NCBI GenBank assembly: GCA_004352715.1
Contig: SCFE01000004.1
Coordinates: 1 to 64,000, forward strand
Direction of reading: 5' to 3'
Length of the DNA stretch: 64,000 bases
From: Hofstenia miamia
Taxonomy: Eukaryota > Xenacoelomorpha > Acoela
Part shown: positions 47,301-57,259 of the stretch, piece after piece
Position numbering within the stretch: position 1 is the stretch's first letter
Layout: every line of letters begins with the position of its first letter
Made by a program: the position numbers and the translations under genes
Notes under the pieces: generated by a model
The model's input: the letters and a program-made list of their open reading frames with translations, nothing else
Databases searched by the model: none
Told to the model about the DNA's origin: nothing

Positions 47301-47421
47301 CATCTGCGCCGCTTGTAAGAACGCCAATATTTTTCATCTGATGAGAAACTGACCATGATGCCTCTTCGATTGTTGCTAATGCGGAAATTGTATCTTGTCT
47401 TGAATAAATTACATGTGCCAT
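44322..47421 (-). CDS. ATP-type 6-phosphofructokinase, eukaryotic double-domain; altered catalytic half
   Basis: PFK phosphorylates fructose 6-phosphate to the 1,6-bisphosphate, the committed cytosolic step of glycolysis. Skipping the overlap copy (join 47421-46476 to 45781-44322) gives 801 uninterrupted codons, the usual length, starting at the ATG of MAHVIYS. The N-half keeps SIDND (catalytic Asp180), SHQRTF and HVQRGG, but has SGAD for SGGD (Ala39), GSNI for GSAR (Ile102), GGGGS for GGDGS (Gly133), VASID for VGSID (Ala177) and EVMGK for EVMGR (Lys224). By E. coli PfkA numbering these are G11, R72, D103, G124 and R171, which contact ATP, Mg or phosphate. The C-half ([34 protein letters not shown]) looks like a normal regulatory half. 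There is no intron in the coding part; a TTTTTCAG acceptor at 47503 suggests a spliced 5' leader. An intact frame with altered catalytic residues suggests a maintained, perhaps non-catalytic subunit. Confidence 0.9.
45782..47168. repeat. 693-bp assembly overlap inside the PFK gene
   Basis: 45782-46474 equals 46476-47168, separated by one N at 46475. The two halves give the same protein segment, so it is one contig overlap left unmerged and not an internal repeat of PFK. Removing one copy restores a single open PFK frame. Confidence 0.93.
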
Positions 47422-47503
47422 TGAGTAGTGACGGTTTCTTCGATTGAACACAATACTTAATATTGCGCAATCAACGGATTTAGCTATACATACAGGATGC
47501 TTC

Positions 47504-48012
47504 TGAAAAATCATATTAAATGTTCGTTTCTTTCGTTAAATTTTAAGTGAATTCATTATAATTAATTCACGTCACTTATTAAAGCAGATCGCTCATTAAA
47601 TTAGTATTCAAATTATATTGTTAAATTGAATTTCATAATAACAAAATATATGATTAATTACAATTCAAAATCACATTTTAATGTTCAGTACTATGATGAG
47701 AACTGGTTTATATAAATTACGCTCTTATTTTCATTTGACTTACAAGCCTTATTCTGAAAAATGCATCAAGTTCTACAAAGAAGTTGTACATGTCCAAGTA
47801 GTATATTGAATATTGATGGACCAGCTGTGTAAATTTGAAAATGCACATATGTCGAATTTAATACATTATTTCAATTTGACAAGAGAGCTTCAAATTTGGC
47901 ACAATAATTTTGCACCAACGAAAATTCTCCAATGTATTATAAATCTTAGACATACTGCTTTTTATACTTTCTATCTCTACTGTATTCATTTTTACGTTTC
48001 TGATTTATATAC
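47504..48012. other. AT-rich stretch upstream of PFK
   Basis: Directly upstream of the PFK terminal exon acceptor. It should contain the intron or promoter of PFK, but no specific signal stands out. Confidence 0.35.
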
Positions 48013-48128
48013 CTATTAAAAAGATCGACCTTCGTTTTTTGTGCTTCCCGGGCTTGGGGAATTGGAATTTCCAATTTCTTTTCTAACTGGATTCGTTTAT
48101 GATATTCAAGCGAAAAAACGTTCTTCAT
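48013..48128 (-). other. Possible coding exon of unknown gene
   Basis: On the minus strand an ATG at 48126-48128 opens MKNVFSLEYHKRIQLEKKLE followed by IPIPQAREAQKTKVDLFN, ending at a fair donor AATAG|GTATAT (intron from 48012). The charged, helical composition and local base use look coding. I do not recognise the protein. Its phase (2) does not join the PFK frame at 47503, so if real it is a separate gene or the start of one running into 47.9 kb and below. Confidence 0.25.
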
Positions 48129-48343
48129 ATCAGCAGTATCAATTTTAAATGTTCAGAAATGTATTGCCATCAAATTTTTTGTGATTAATAAAATCTTAAA
48201 ATTTGAATTTTTTTGGAAATTCATTTAATATTAGTTCATTCTTAACTCACCAAATATGTGTTTCTTGCTATTTTACTTACGTTTTCACAATATAAAAATA
48301 ATAGGTTTGTGAAAAAAATTAGAAGACTATGAAAAGCTATACC
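48129..48343. other. Non-coding stretch before a gap
   Basis: AT-rich; nothing recognised. Confidence 0.35.
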
Positions 48344-49343
48344 NNNNNNNNNNNNNNNNNNNNNNNNNNNNNNNNNNNNNNNNNNNNNNNNNNNNNNNNN
48401 NNNNNNNNNNNNNNNNNNNNNNNNNNNNNNNNNNNNNNNNNNNNNNNNNNNNNNNNNNNNNNNNNNNNNNNNNNNNNNNNNNNNNNNNNNNNNNNNNNNN
48501 NNNNNNNNNNNNNNNNNNNNNNNNNNNNNNNNNNNNNNNNNNNNNNNNNNNNNNNNNNNNNNNNNNNNNNNNNNNNNNNNNNNNNNNNNNNNNNNNNNNN
48601 NNNNNNNNNNNNNNNNNNNNNNNNNNNNNNNNNNNNNNNNNNNNNNNNNNNNNNNNNNNNNNNNNNNNNNNNNNNNNNNNNNNNNNNNNNNNNNNNNNNN
48701 NNNNNNNNNNNNNNNNNNNNNNNNNNNNNNNNNNNNNNNNNNNNNNNNNNNNNNNNNNNNNNNNNNNNNNNNNNNNNNNNNNNNNNNNNNNNNNNNNNNN
48801 NNNNNNNNNNNNNNNNNNNNNNNNNNNNNNNNNNNNNNNNNNNNNNNNNNNNNNNNNNNNNNNNNNNNNNNNNNNNNNNNNNNNNNNNNNNNNNNNNNNN
48901 NNNNNNNNNNNNNNNNNNNNNNNNNNNNNNNNNNNNNNNNNNNNNNNNNNNNNNNNNNNNNNNNNNNNNNNNNNNNNNNNNNNNNNNNNNNNNNNNNNNN
49001 NNNNNNNNNNNNNNNNNNNNNNNNNNNNNNNNNNNNNNNNNNNNNNNNNNNNNNNNNNNNNNNNNNNNNNNNNNNNNNNNNNNNNNNNNNNNNNNNNNNN
49101 NNNNNNNNNNNNNNNNNNNNNNNNNNNNNNNNNNNNNNNNNNNNNNNNNNNNNNNNNNNNNNNNNNNNNNNNNNNNNNNNNNNNNNNNNNNNNNNNNNNN
49201 NNNNNNNNNNNNNNNNNNNNNNNNNNNNNNNNNNNNNNNNNNNNNNNNNNNNNNNNNNNNNNNNNNNNNNNNNNNNNNNNNNNNNNNNNNNNNNNNNNNN
49301 NNNNNNNNNNNNNNNNNNNNNNNNNNNNNNNNNNNNNNNNNNN
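48344..49343. other. Assembly gap (1000 N)
   Basis: Exactly 1000 Ns. It ends in a trinucleotide repeat that probably caused the break. Confidence 0.99.
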
Positions 49344-49372
49344 ACTACTACTACTACTACTACTACTACTAA
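49344..49372. repeat. (ACT)n microsatellite
   Basis: About nine ACT units at the gap edge. Confidence 0.9.
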
Positions 49373-49449
49373 TAGTAATAAGAGTCAAAGCACATTTATT
49401 GCTGTAATTTACTCGCTACATTTATTTACAAAATATTAATAAAATATCT

Positions 49450-50090
49450 ATCAATTTGGGTTGGGTGTGCATGTGTGTGGTTTTCTAGTGCTATACAAAA
49501 CTTTCCAATTAGTGTAGTGTGTTATTGTCATTAAGAATGCATTATTGTCTATTAAAGAGGAATGTTCGTAATTTTTTCCGGAATTTCTGGTAATTTTTTT
49601 TCGATTTGAATTTCGTGATCTAAGTTATTCCATATCTTATTGCTGTATCGTGAAAGCTATGATAATGTCTATCTAAGCATAAACATTTTTGAGGAAGTTT
49701 ATTTAATTTAATATATTGTTTTAGAAACGAAATGGAAGGTTGACCAAATTTGACTTTTAAATATTATGGATAACATATGCTTTTGAATTGGGTAGTAAGG
49801 AGATAGTATTTTGTATTTTAATCGATAGTCGCATGCATTGCCATGTTTTAGGTACCAATTGAATATATTAGACAAAAGGATGTGACATTTTGAATTTATA
49901 TTTGTAAAGAGGAATGAACAGTATTGAAAATGCTATAAGCAGTGTGCATTTATTAATTGTTTGTGGTATGCGTTTGAAACATTTCGAAGATGATAAAGAT
50001 ACCTAACTCCAGAAGCCATTTTTTGAATTTAGTCATTTAAAATTTTTCGAAATTTAAATCAATGTCAATTTCAACACCTAAATAGCAAGG

Positions 50091-50095
<5 letters not shown>
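49450..50095 (-). pseudogene. Probable dead LINE RT C-terminal fragment
   Basis: Read on the minus strand from 50095, frames give YLGVEIDIDLNFEKF, similar to the YLGIxIDxxLxF block after the RT palm. Many stops follow, and a STRKP-like end appears near 49480. The pattern suits an old CR1-type fragment, but similarity is weak beyond the first block. Confidence 0.35.
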
Positions 50096-50122
<27 letters not shown>

Positions 50123-50246
50123 NNNNNNNNNNNNNNNNNNNNNNNNNNNNNNNNNNNNNNNNNNNNNNNNNNNNNNNNNNNNNNNNNNNNNNNNNNNNNN
50201 NNNNNNNNNNNNNNNNNNNNNNNNNNNNNNNNNNNNNNNNNNNNNN

Positions 50247-50275
<29 letters not shown>
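50096..50275. repeat. (TA)n microsatellite with a 124-N gap
   Basis: TA repeats on both sides of Ns at 50123-50246. Confidence 0.95.
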
Positions 50276-50277
<2 letters not shown>

Positions 50278-51884
50278 GTATGTTCTTGCTAAATAGTTAT
50301 TAGATTCGTTTTGCTTTATTGGTACCTGAGTTATATCAGTGGTGTGCAGTGCACATATTAATGGGGGAAGCGGAATATGATATAATATAATATTTATATG
50401 TTTGTATTGCATATGTTGTATGAAACTATAACTTCAAGAATATATAAATCATTATCTTATAATACAAAAATTTACATTTGAATTTACTAAATTGGCTGTA
50501 TTTACTTCAACATTTATTTATTTATTTCTATATTTCTATTTTAAAGTTATTTCTATACAATCATTTTTGTAGTTTAAGTGAAATTTTCTTGTGATTGATA
50601 AGTAAAAAATCTAATTTTGATTGTCATCAATTATTTATAAGTGATTTGGAGGCTAAATTGCAGTTCTAGTTTAATTTCAATCACCGTAGTCGCCTCTACA
50701 ATATAAATCATTGAACAATCCCGCGGTCCTTGCGTAGTATTTTCGAATTTTGATTGGTTGGAGATTTTGTCTATTACGTTATCAAAATGGGATAAAGGAA
50801 GCGCAGACAGTTTCGCGGACTGTTTTCAGTTGTAATTGAGAAACATTGGTTTTTTTTCAATACAAATTATCACAATTAAGCTACACCTACAGAGTAGCCA
50901 AGTATTACGTAGCAAATTTAAGTAATAGAATATTGATTATTGATGTTTATAATATTGAATTAATTATTACAAAACTCATATAGTTCAATTGTTCAACAAG
51001 AAAAAACCTACCCAAAATACAGTATTTGACATTATTTAAATGATGAAAATGAACAGTAATTAGTTTAATTTTTAGAATTTAAGAAAAAAAGAAATTTAAA
51101 ATAATTGGAAGCTTATAAATATGTTGTGTAAGCATAAATATTATTTCTTCATTGTTTCACGGAAATTTCAATGGGCAAGTGGCGCTTACCGTGCTTACCC
51201 TGAATGCACGCCTCTAAATTATATTAAGTTCAATGTTTATTGTGAGATTTCTGCATTTTTTAGGAGAGAATATTATGAATTGTGCTTTTTCAATATTTAC
51301 TTTCAGTTGATTATTTGAGAAATATTTTGTTATATTTTGTCATTTTGGAGATTTTTAGTTGCAAAAAATGGCAATTATACCAGTACTTATAAGACAGGTA
51401 TTATCTGAACATTGATAAATTTTAGTGGGTATTTTTTACATTTCGGGTTATGCCGCTAACCTAAATTGCAAATAGAATGGGAACGACAACTGTGCCCTGT
51501 GAAACGCTTTGGTCAGTAATACATGTAATATATTTTGATTTTTCCCCATTGTAGATTTTTGGAAAGCATTATGACTATTTTGTCAACGGTTATTTACATT
51601 TATTTTAATATAGAAATATGAAAATGACTAGACAAAAACAAAAATATGCTGACATCAGCATTAATAACTACAAATTAATATGCCTTAAGTTATTACTAGA
51701 CCTCATAATTAGTGTTTTGAATAGAAAAATATTAAAAGTTGCCCAAAAATAATAACCATTTTGATCAAATTTTTTGCAAAAAATGCTGAAGTCCTCAAAA
51801 ACGTCTGCATAAAAATTATTTTTTTGAATTTTTTCGAACTTTTTATCCCATATTACCTCTGTGCCAATTTCATGACAATAACAT
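50276..51884. other. Non-coding stretch
   Basis: Phrases CAGTGGTGTGCAGTGCACA (about 50337) and GAATGCACGCCTCT (about 51202-51215) resemble MITE ends in inverted orientation but are too imperfect to call. No gene recognised. Confidence 0.35.
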
Positions 51885-52484
51885 TCATTCATACATCAAA
51901 AATAAATCTGGGAGTATATTTAACCCTCCTCTTGTGAAGCCAACGTACATAAAAAGGCTGTAAGGATTAGGTTTAAAGAAGTTCATTATTAAAATAATAG
52001 ATTTTTTATCAAAATTATAATACATTAGTTTGTCTTTCATTATGTCAAAATTCATTGAGTATAAAGCTTTGCTTAAATCAAGAAGTGCAACGCAACTACA
52101 TTTATTAAGGTATAAATTAGATTTTATTTGTTCTGATATTAATAAAATTGCATCTTGAGTGCTATAACCATTACGAAAACCAGATTGTTTTTTCGAGAGA
52201 ATATTTTCAGATTTCAAATACGCTTTTACTATTTGATTATTTAGTAATTTTTCTAACGGTTTACTAAAAGAATGGCTAATACAAATCGGTATATAATTTT
52301 TTGCAACTAGAAGGTTACCTTTTTTAAATAAAGGACTTATATCTGATTTTTTAAAAAGTTCAGGAAATTCGTTGTCAATAATACATTGGTTAAATGCGAA
52401 TAGCAGATGTTCAATAAAACATGAAATAGTAATAATAATAACAATACAATAATAATAATATATATTATGGGATTCGTGGTTCAT
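51885..52484 (-). pseudogene. LINE RT fragment related to the 0.8-5.5 kb element
   Basis: An open piece with RT blocks 1-3: LFAFNQCIIDNEFPELFKKS, then DISPLFKKGNLLVAKNYIPI, then KKQSGFRNGYSTQDAILLIS, then ALLDLSKALYSMNFDIM. They correspond to LNFIFNESLKQNNFP, YITPVFKKKDATLAINYRPI, KTQFGFRKNFSTDDALL and CLDLSKAFDSINHDIL in the intact LINE. Changes at key places (LDLSKAL for LDLSKAF) and loss of the YADD half mark it as dead. Confidence 0.7.
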
Positions 52485-53279
52485 CCCCGTTTCTCTTTCA
52501 TGTAATGCAATTGCTTCTTTACATATATCATCGAATGTAAAGTTTATGAAGCCTCCAATAAAATCAATTTTTGCCTTAGTTCTCTTTAAATAATCATGTT
52601 TTCCAGAGTCTTAATTATATTGTCAAGGGCATACTTAAAAAGTCGGTCCGGGTTATTGGATATTCTTACATTGTTGAGAAAGTCTGTTTAAGTTAAGAAG
52701 TAATTTCTTATCACCTGGTTCTGCATTTTCAATGATTATATTTGTTGAGATTTTCATATTAGTATCAGGATACATAATTAAAGTAAAAAAGTTTCTTAAA
52801 AGCTTACATTCTACAAAGCGTTTTGACAAATGTCTTCTCACGTTTTTTACAACTAAATCAAATATTAACTATTTATACATTCTAAATTCTAAAAATTAAA
52901 GAGCACCAGCTTAGTTATTCTAAAAACCATTAAAAGCGCCAAAAGTTCGTAGTAAATACCTAGCAAGTCCCATGGGGTGACCAGTTTCATTGCATACCTT
53001 GATTTTGTCAATATTTTCTTTACTGATTTTTGAGAACACCAGATAATTCTCTGCTTAATATTAATATTTAATCCTTTAATGTAATAAAGTTTAAGGGCTT
53101 TTCTATATGTTCGAATTTGATGTTGATTACAATCTTTTAAATAACGCCCACCTTTTTCCCTCAAGTGAATTAATAAAAACTTTATATTGTTCCATTAAAA
53201 ACTGAATTCTATATCCAATATTTACTAATGATTTAAAGAAATTTCATGTAATTGGAATGAATTCTGAGGTAGGTGAGCT
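52485..53279. other. Repeat debris, minus-strand short frames
   Basis: Short open frames at 52653-52841 and 52889-53164 (minus) have charged, helical composition like the linkers of retroelement proteins. No motif is decisive. Confidence 0.3.
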
Positions 53280-53436
53280 GATCCTTGAAAAATTCAAGAG
53301 ATCTAATTATCTTCTTAACAATATTGCGATGTTCTGAACTTGTGGGTATTATTGAGAGACCCGATGTTTGCTTATAATGTACACTTTAAATAGTTATTCC
53401 ATATTCTTGCTTTAAGTGAACATCTAAAAAAGTTAG
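53280..53436 (-). pseudogene. Penelope-like RT tail fragment
   Basis: Reading from 53436 downward gives LTFLDVHLKQEYGITI, a stop, SVHYKQTSGLSIIPTSSEHR and NIVKKIIRSLEFFKDQ. The FLDV-x-I..-x-Y-x-K-x-T-x-G-x...S-x-H pattern is characteristic of the RT C-terminal part of Penelope-like and similar elements. It is short and broken by stops. Confidence 0.45.
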
Positions 53437-53508
53437 ATATTTTATATGAAAATTTAATATTGACATCTGCCTAGATATTTTATATGAAAATTTAATATTG
53501 ACATCTGC
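53434..53508. repeat. 38-bp tandem duplication
   Basis: TAGATATTTTATATGAAAAT... occurs twice in a row (53434-53471 and 53472-53508) without visible differences, a recent slip duplication adjoining the RT fragment. Confidence 0.9.
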
Positions 53509-54729
53509 TGCATTAAAATCTTTTGTACATAAAAAATATACAAATAATGTGTTAAGCACCAGCTCGCTCTTTCAATCGTTTCACTAAGTGCAAATCACCA
53601 ACATGACCACAGCTAGTGCTAACCATTGGGCAATAATTGTAGCTTGCACCCACAAGTGGGCACGCAGTGATTGGTTGCTGGCGCCCGTTTCCCAAGTACA
53701 AAAGCTGCCAATAATACTCATTTTACATGCATTTCAGTTAAGCATGCCTAATGATTATCATATGGATATTAGAGGTCGACGATAAACCGAACCGTGATCC
53801 GAACGGGAGCTTTTTTGCTAAAAACTGAACGGATTCTGAATTTCATAAACCGTCGACTTTTACTTTAGATGTCTTGATGTTTCCTAAAATTGTTGTAAAA
53901 TAAAATGTTTCCTTGTGTCTTAAGTTCTTATGATTTTGATTGAGAATGTTTCTTTTTTCATTATCATTACATTTTCAAAATTTATAAATGATTCACTTAA
54001 TATGTTTGCTATAATTTTTTTGGACAATTTCGTTATTGCTGTTTTTATAGAAGAAATTTCCAACAATTTTTGGTTTGGAAAAACTCGAAGTTAATTTCTA
54101 TTTTTGCGAATTATTTTTTTTTCAAAAGACTTCTTAAAAAATTATTTATTTCTTGTTAGCATTTATTAGCTAATTGGTTTCTTATGTTCTTATATTTAAT
54201 AAAGTTTGTAATAATTTTTTCATTATAGTACTTGTATATGCAGTATGTTTCACTCTAATTAAAAGCTTAGCTTCATTTGTTATCCATAATTTCAATTCCA
54301 GTAATTTCTTATCACACTTAGTTTGTTGTACTTCTATATGTGACATTGCTTATTGTGAAAAAAATTTAAATTATCGGAAATAAATTTTAGTTTTTCTCAA
54401 CACTTTCTACATTGTAAAATAATTTCCAATGTAATTTTAAAAGTTAAAATGCAATTGAATAATATATTTTGATTGAATTTACATTTTAAATGAATACATT
54501 GTTTTTCTTCATTGGTTCAAAGTTTTCTTTGTATATTGCACATTTTAATAAATGATCTAATATCAAACAACTTTTTTTAGGATTCACATATTATATAATC
54601 AATTAATGAAGAATTCTTTGAATTTCGGTTTTGGAGTTCTTACAATGATGACATATGCCATAGATATATATTAAATCAAGTATATTACTTTTTCTTCTTT
54701 GTTAAGATCATTTTATAATCTCCAATTAG
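53509..54729. other. Non-coding stretch
   Basis: 53775-53865 has inverted phrases (GGTCGACGATAAACCGAA and TAAACCGTCGAC) that may be a small MITE remnant. The rest is AT-rich and featureless. Confidence 0.35.
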
Positions 54730-55811
54730 AATGATTGATATTGATATCTTATTAGCTTTGTTAAGTTCAGCCTGTTAAGTTACTTTTTCAAATTGAATGT
54801 CAGTCAATCATGGTGTTCCTCAAGGAACTATACTAGACCCACTGCTCTTTAATCTTTATGTGAATAAAATGAAAAGGATTATTGACTGTGAAATAACACA
54901 ATATGCGCCAATGATGCATCTATTTACTATAGAAATGAATCTTTCGATAATGCTGTAAAAGTTATTGAATCGAATTTTATTAAATTGAAAAACTATTTTA
55001 GCATACATAGATTACGTATTAACGCGAAAAAAACTGAATTTTGTATGAAGCAACGGACATCTCTGACTACTCGATTAACTTGAATGATGTATCTATTACA
55101 CCTGTTAATAAATTCAAATATCTAAGAATAACAATAGATTCAAAGCTTAATTTCACATCGCAAATAAATACTATTATTGAAAAAATGGTATTAGAATGAT
55201 ATCCCGTGTTTCCTAAAAGTTACCCCAAATAAAATAATTCAAATGTTTCATGCTTATACGTTATGAGCAATTTAAGCTATGCTATTAGTTTATATACTAA
55301 TATACACAGTCTAATGCTAAAAAAATTGGAGTTCAACTGAAATGGGCATTAAATGTTTGTAATGAAAACTCTTTTAAAACAAAAGATAACATTTTTAAAT
55401 CTATTCTTTTTCCACAAGGGTTAATAATTTACAATATTATTTATTTTTTCAAATTCATAAACAAAATGCCACCCTACAACTGGATATCATTCTCATTTTC
55501 GACAGATTTTCTGAAGCAAAATAAATGATCAAAAAACTATTCACGTGTTAAATTAAATAAAAATATGAGTCAATCCTTTATTAATACAGCAATTTAAACC
55601 TGGAATATATTGCCAAAAGAAATGAAAATAATAGACAAACTTAAAAAATTTAAAAAAAGAATTAAAATCATTAATTCTCAAACAAAAGTTTATATCATTT
55701 TTGTTATTCATTTTATATTGTACATAGTAGTTAATGCCGCTATTCATTTGAAATATCAGTGAAATATTGTAAAAAATTAAAATGAATATAGATTATCTTA
55801 TCTCATCTTAG
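54730..55811 (+). pseudogene. 5'-truncated, decayed copy of the CR1/L2-like LINE
   Basis: It starts in the RT palm with NHGVPQGTILDPLLFNLYVN (about 54805-54870). It continues through ITQYAP where QYADD is expected, LRINAKKTEFC, VSITPVNKFKYLRITIDSKL and a C-terminal region colinear with ORF2 of the 0.8-5.5 kb element. It ends in TTATCTTATCTCATCTTA (about 55793-55810), the same tail type. Frameshifts and stops are frequent. 5' truncation plus shared tail fits insertion by target-primed reverse transcription. Confidence 0.78.
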
Positions 55812-56668
55812 AAGGCATAAATAGTGACCAATTCCTACAGGTACAGATGGGAAAATCATCAGAACAAAAATGACATAAAAATAGAATAGATCACATCTTA
55901 CATTATTATTATTGAAATTTCAGTTTCCAATTTTCTCACTAATTTATATTTATGTGGAATCCACAAAAAAATTACTAGCAAACTTAAATTCTCTTCAGAG
56001 ATGTTGCGAAATCCACAAAACTAATTGACAAGTGAAGAGAAATTTTCCTTGAAATTTTGTGGAATTAGAGTTGCGTTCCATCACTGAAGCATTACTCCCA
56101 ACTGCTGGAATATTTATTGAGTAAGAATGTGATACTCTCCCTTAGCAACTGTGGCCTAACCGCCTAGTGCTTCAAGAGCCATCCGACCAATTGTAATTCC
56201 TGCCTTTGACAGGTCTGGTCGTTTTAGTGAAGGACGAAGTTTCGCATTTTTGGAAAAGTATTATTGGGTGTGAATTTGCCATCATTGTTCTCATCCCTAT
56301 TTAATAGATGTGTTGATATTGACCTGTTCTTTTTAATTGCGTACTGACATAGTACAAAATATACAGAACACAACTTCATGATATACTGCAGAAAACAAAT
56401 ATAAGCCACTACCCTTGCAAACATTCCCGGATTGAGATAAATGGAGAAAATTGTGGCAAGCGTTCAATATACATAGAAATATTAATTTTGGTTTTAGCCT
56501 ATTTAATTTTCACCTCAAAAAAATTATTCCAATTTGTGCTAGCCGTTTCGTAACAGCTACACCTCTTAGTAAACATGTATGCGGCTTTCATCAACCTATA
56601 GATAATTTCGGCACAAAGCAAAAAATTTCATTGGTTTAGAATTGCTACCACAAAGCAAATCCCAAGCT
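55812..56668. other. Non-coding stretch
   Basis: Nothing recognised. Confidence 0.4.
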
Positions 56669-56811
56669 TTAACACGTTAAATGCTAAATGAGCCACCGGT
56701 GGTACATGTGGTGCACACTGAGCATGGCATTTAAGCCCCAGTGGCTCATTTTTATGGCAATTTTGGTAGCAAACTGAACTTAGCACTGCGCGCAAGTGTA
56801 AAACATGTTAA
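56669..56811. mobile_element. piggyBac-like MITE with TTAA target duplication
   Basis: TTAA (56669-56672) followed by CACGTTAAATGC, and AACATG followed by TTAA (56808-56811). Inside are a second inverted pair, AAATGAGCCACCGGTGG and CCCCAGTGGCTCATTT. A TTAA duplication and CAC/CAYGTT ends are typical of piggyBac-type MITEs. Confidence 0.55.
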
Positions 56812-57259
56812 GCTTCATGTATATTGGATAAACTAATTGATTTTTGGTTGAATTTTTTTGCTTGGCATGACTTTAGATATATTAGGTCTTCAAATAATTC
56901 TCAAGGAATAAATGTAATTCGATTGTTAATTCTATTATAAAGTTCTATTTATATTTTAATTGTCAATTTTGGACATTCCACAACAGGGATTATTACTGAA
57001 GGCAATGAATTAAAAAGGGGAGAGGTGATTTGGCAAGTCAATATAAAGTTACAAAAACTTATTAGGCTTTGAAAGATATTGTAACTTATATTTCTAACAA
57101 AGAATGGTCATTAGATCTATTTTGGCGAAATCATAATAACAGCTTACACTTATCTCTAGAAAGAGGGAAAGTCAGAAGAAAATAGCACACACTGCTTGTT
57201 GAGAGGCAATTTAGGAGAAGGTTAGTTCACACCAGGTGAAAGTTAACAACGCCAGCCTC
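56812..57259. other. Non-coding stretch
   Basis: Nothing recognised before the truncated start of the next LINE. Confidence 0.35.

Noticed and set aside
50337-51215. A MITE bounded by CAGTGGTGTGC and GCACGCCTCT
   Set aside because: Ends match too poorly over too few bases to support the call.
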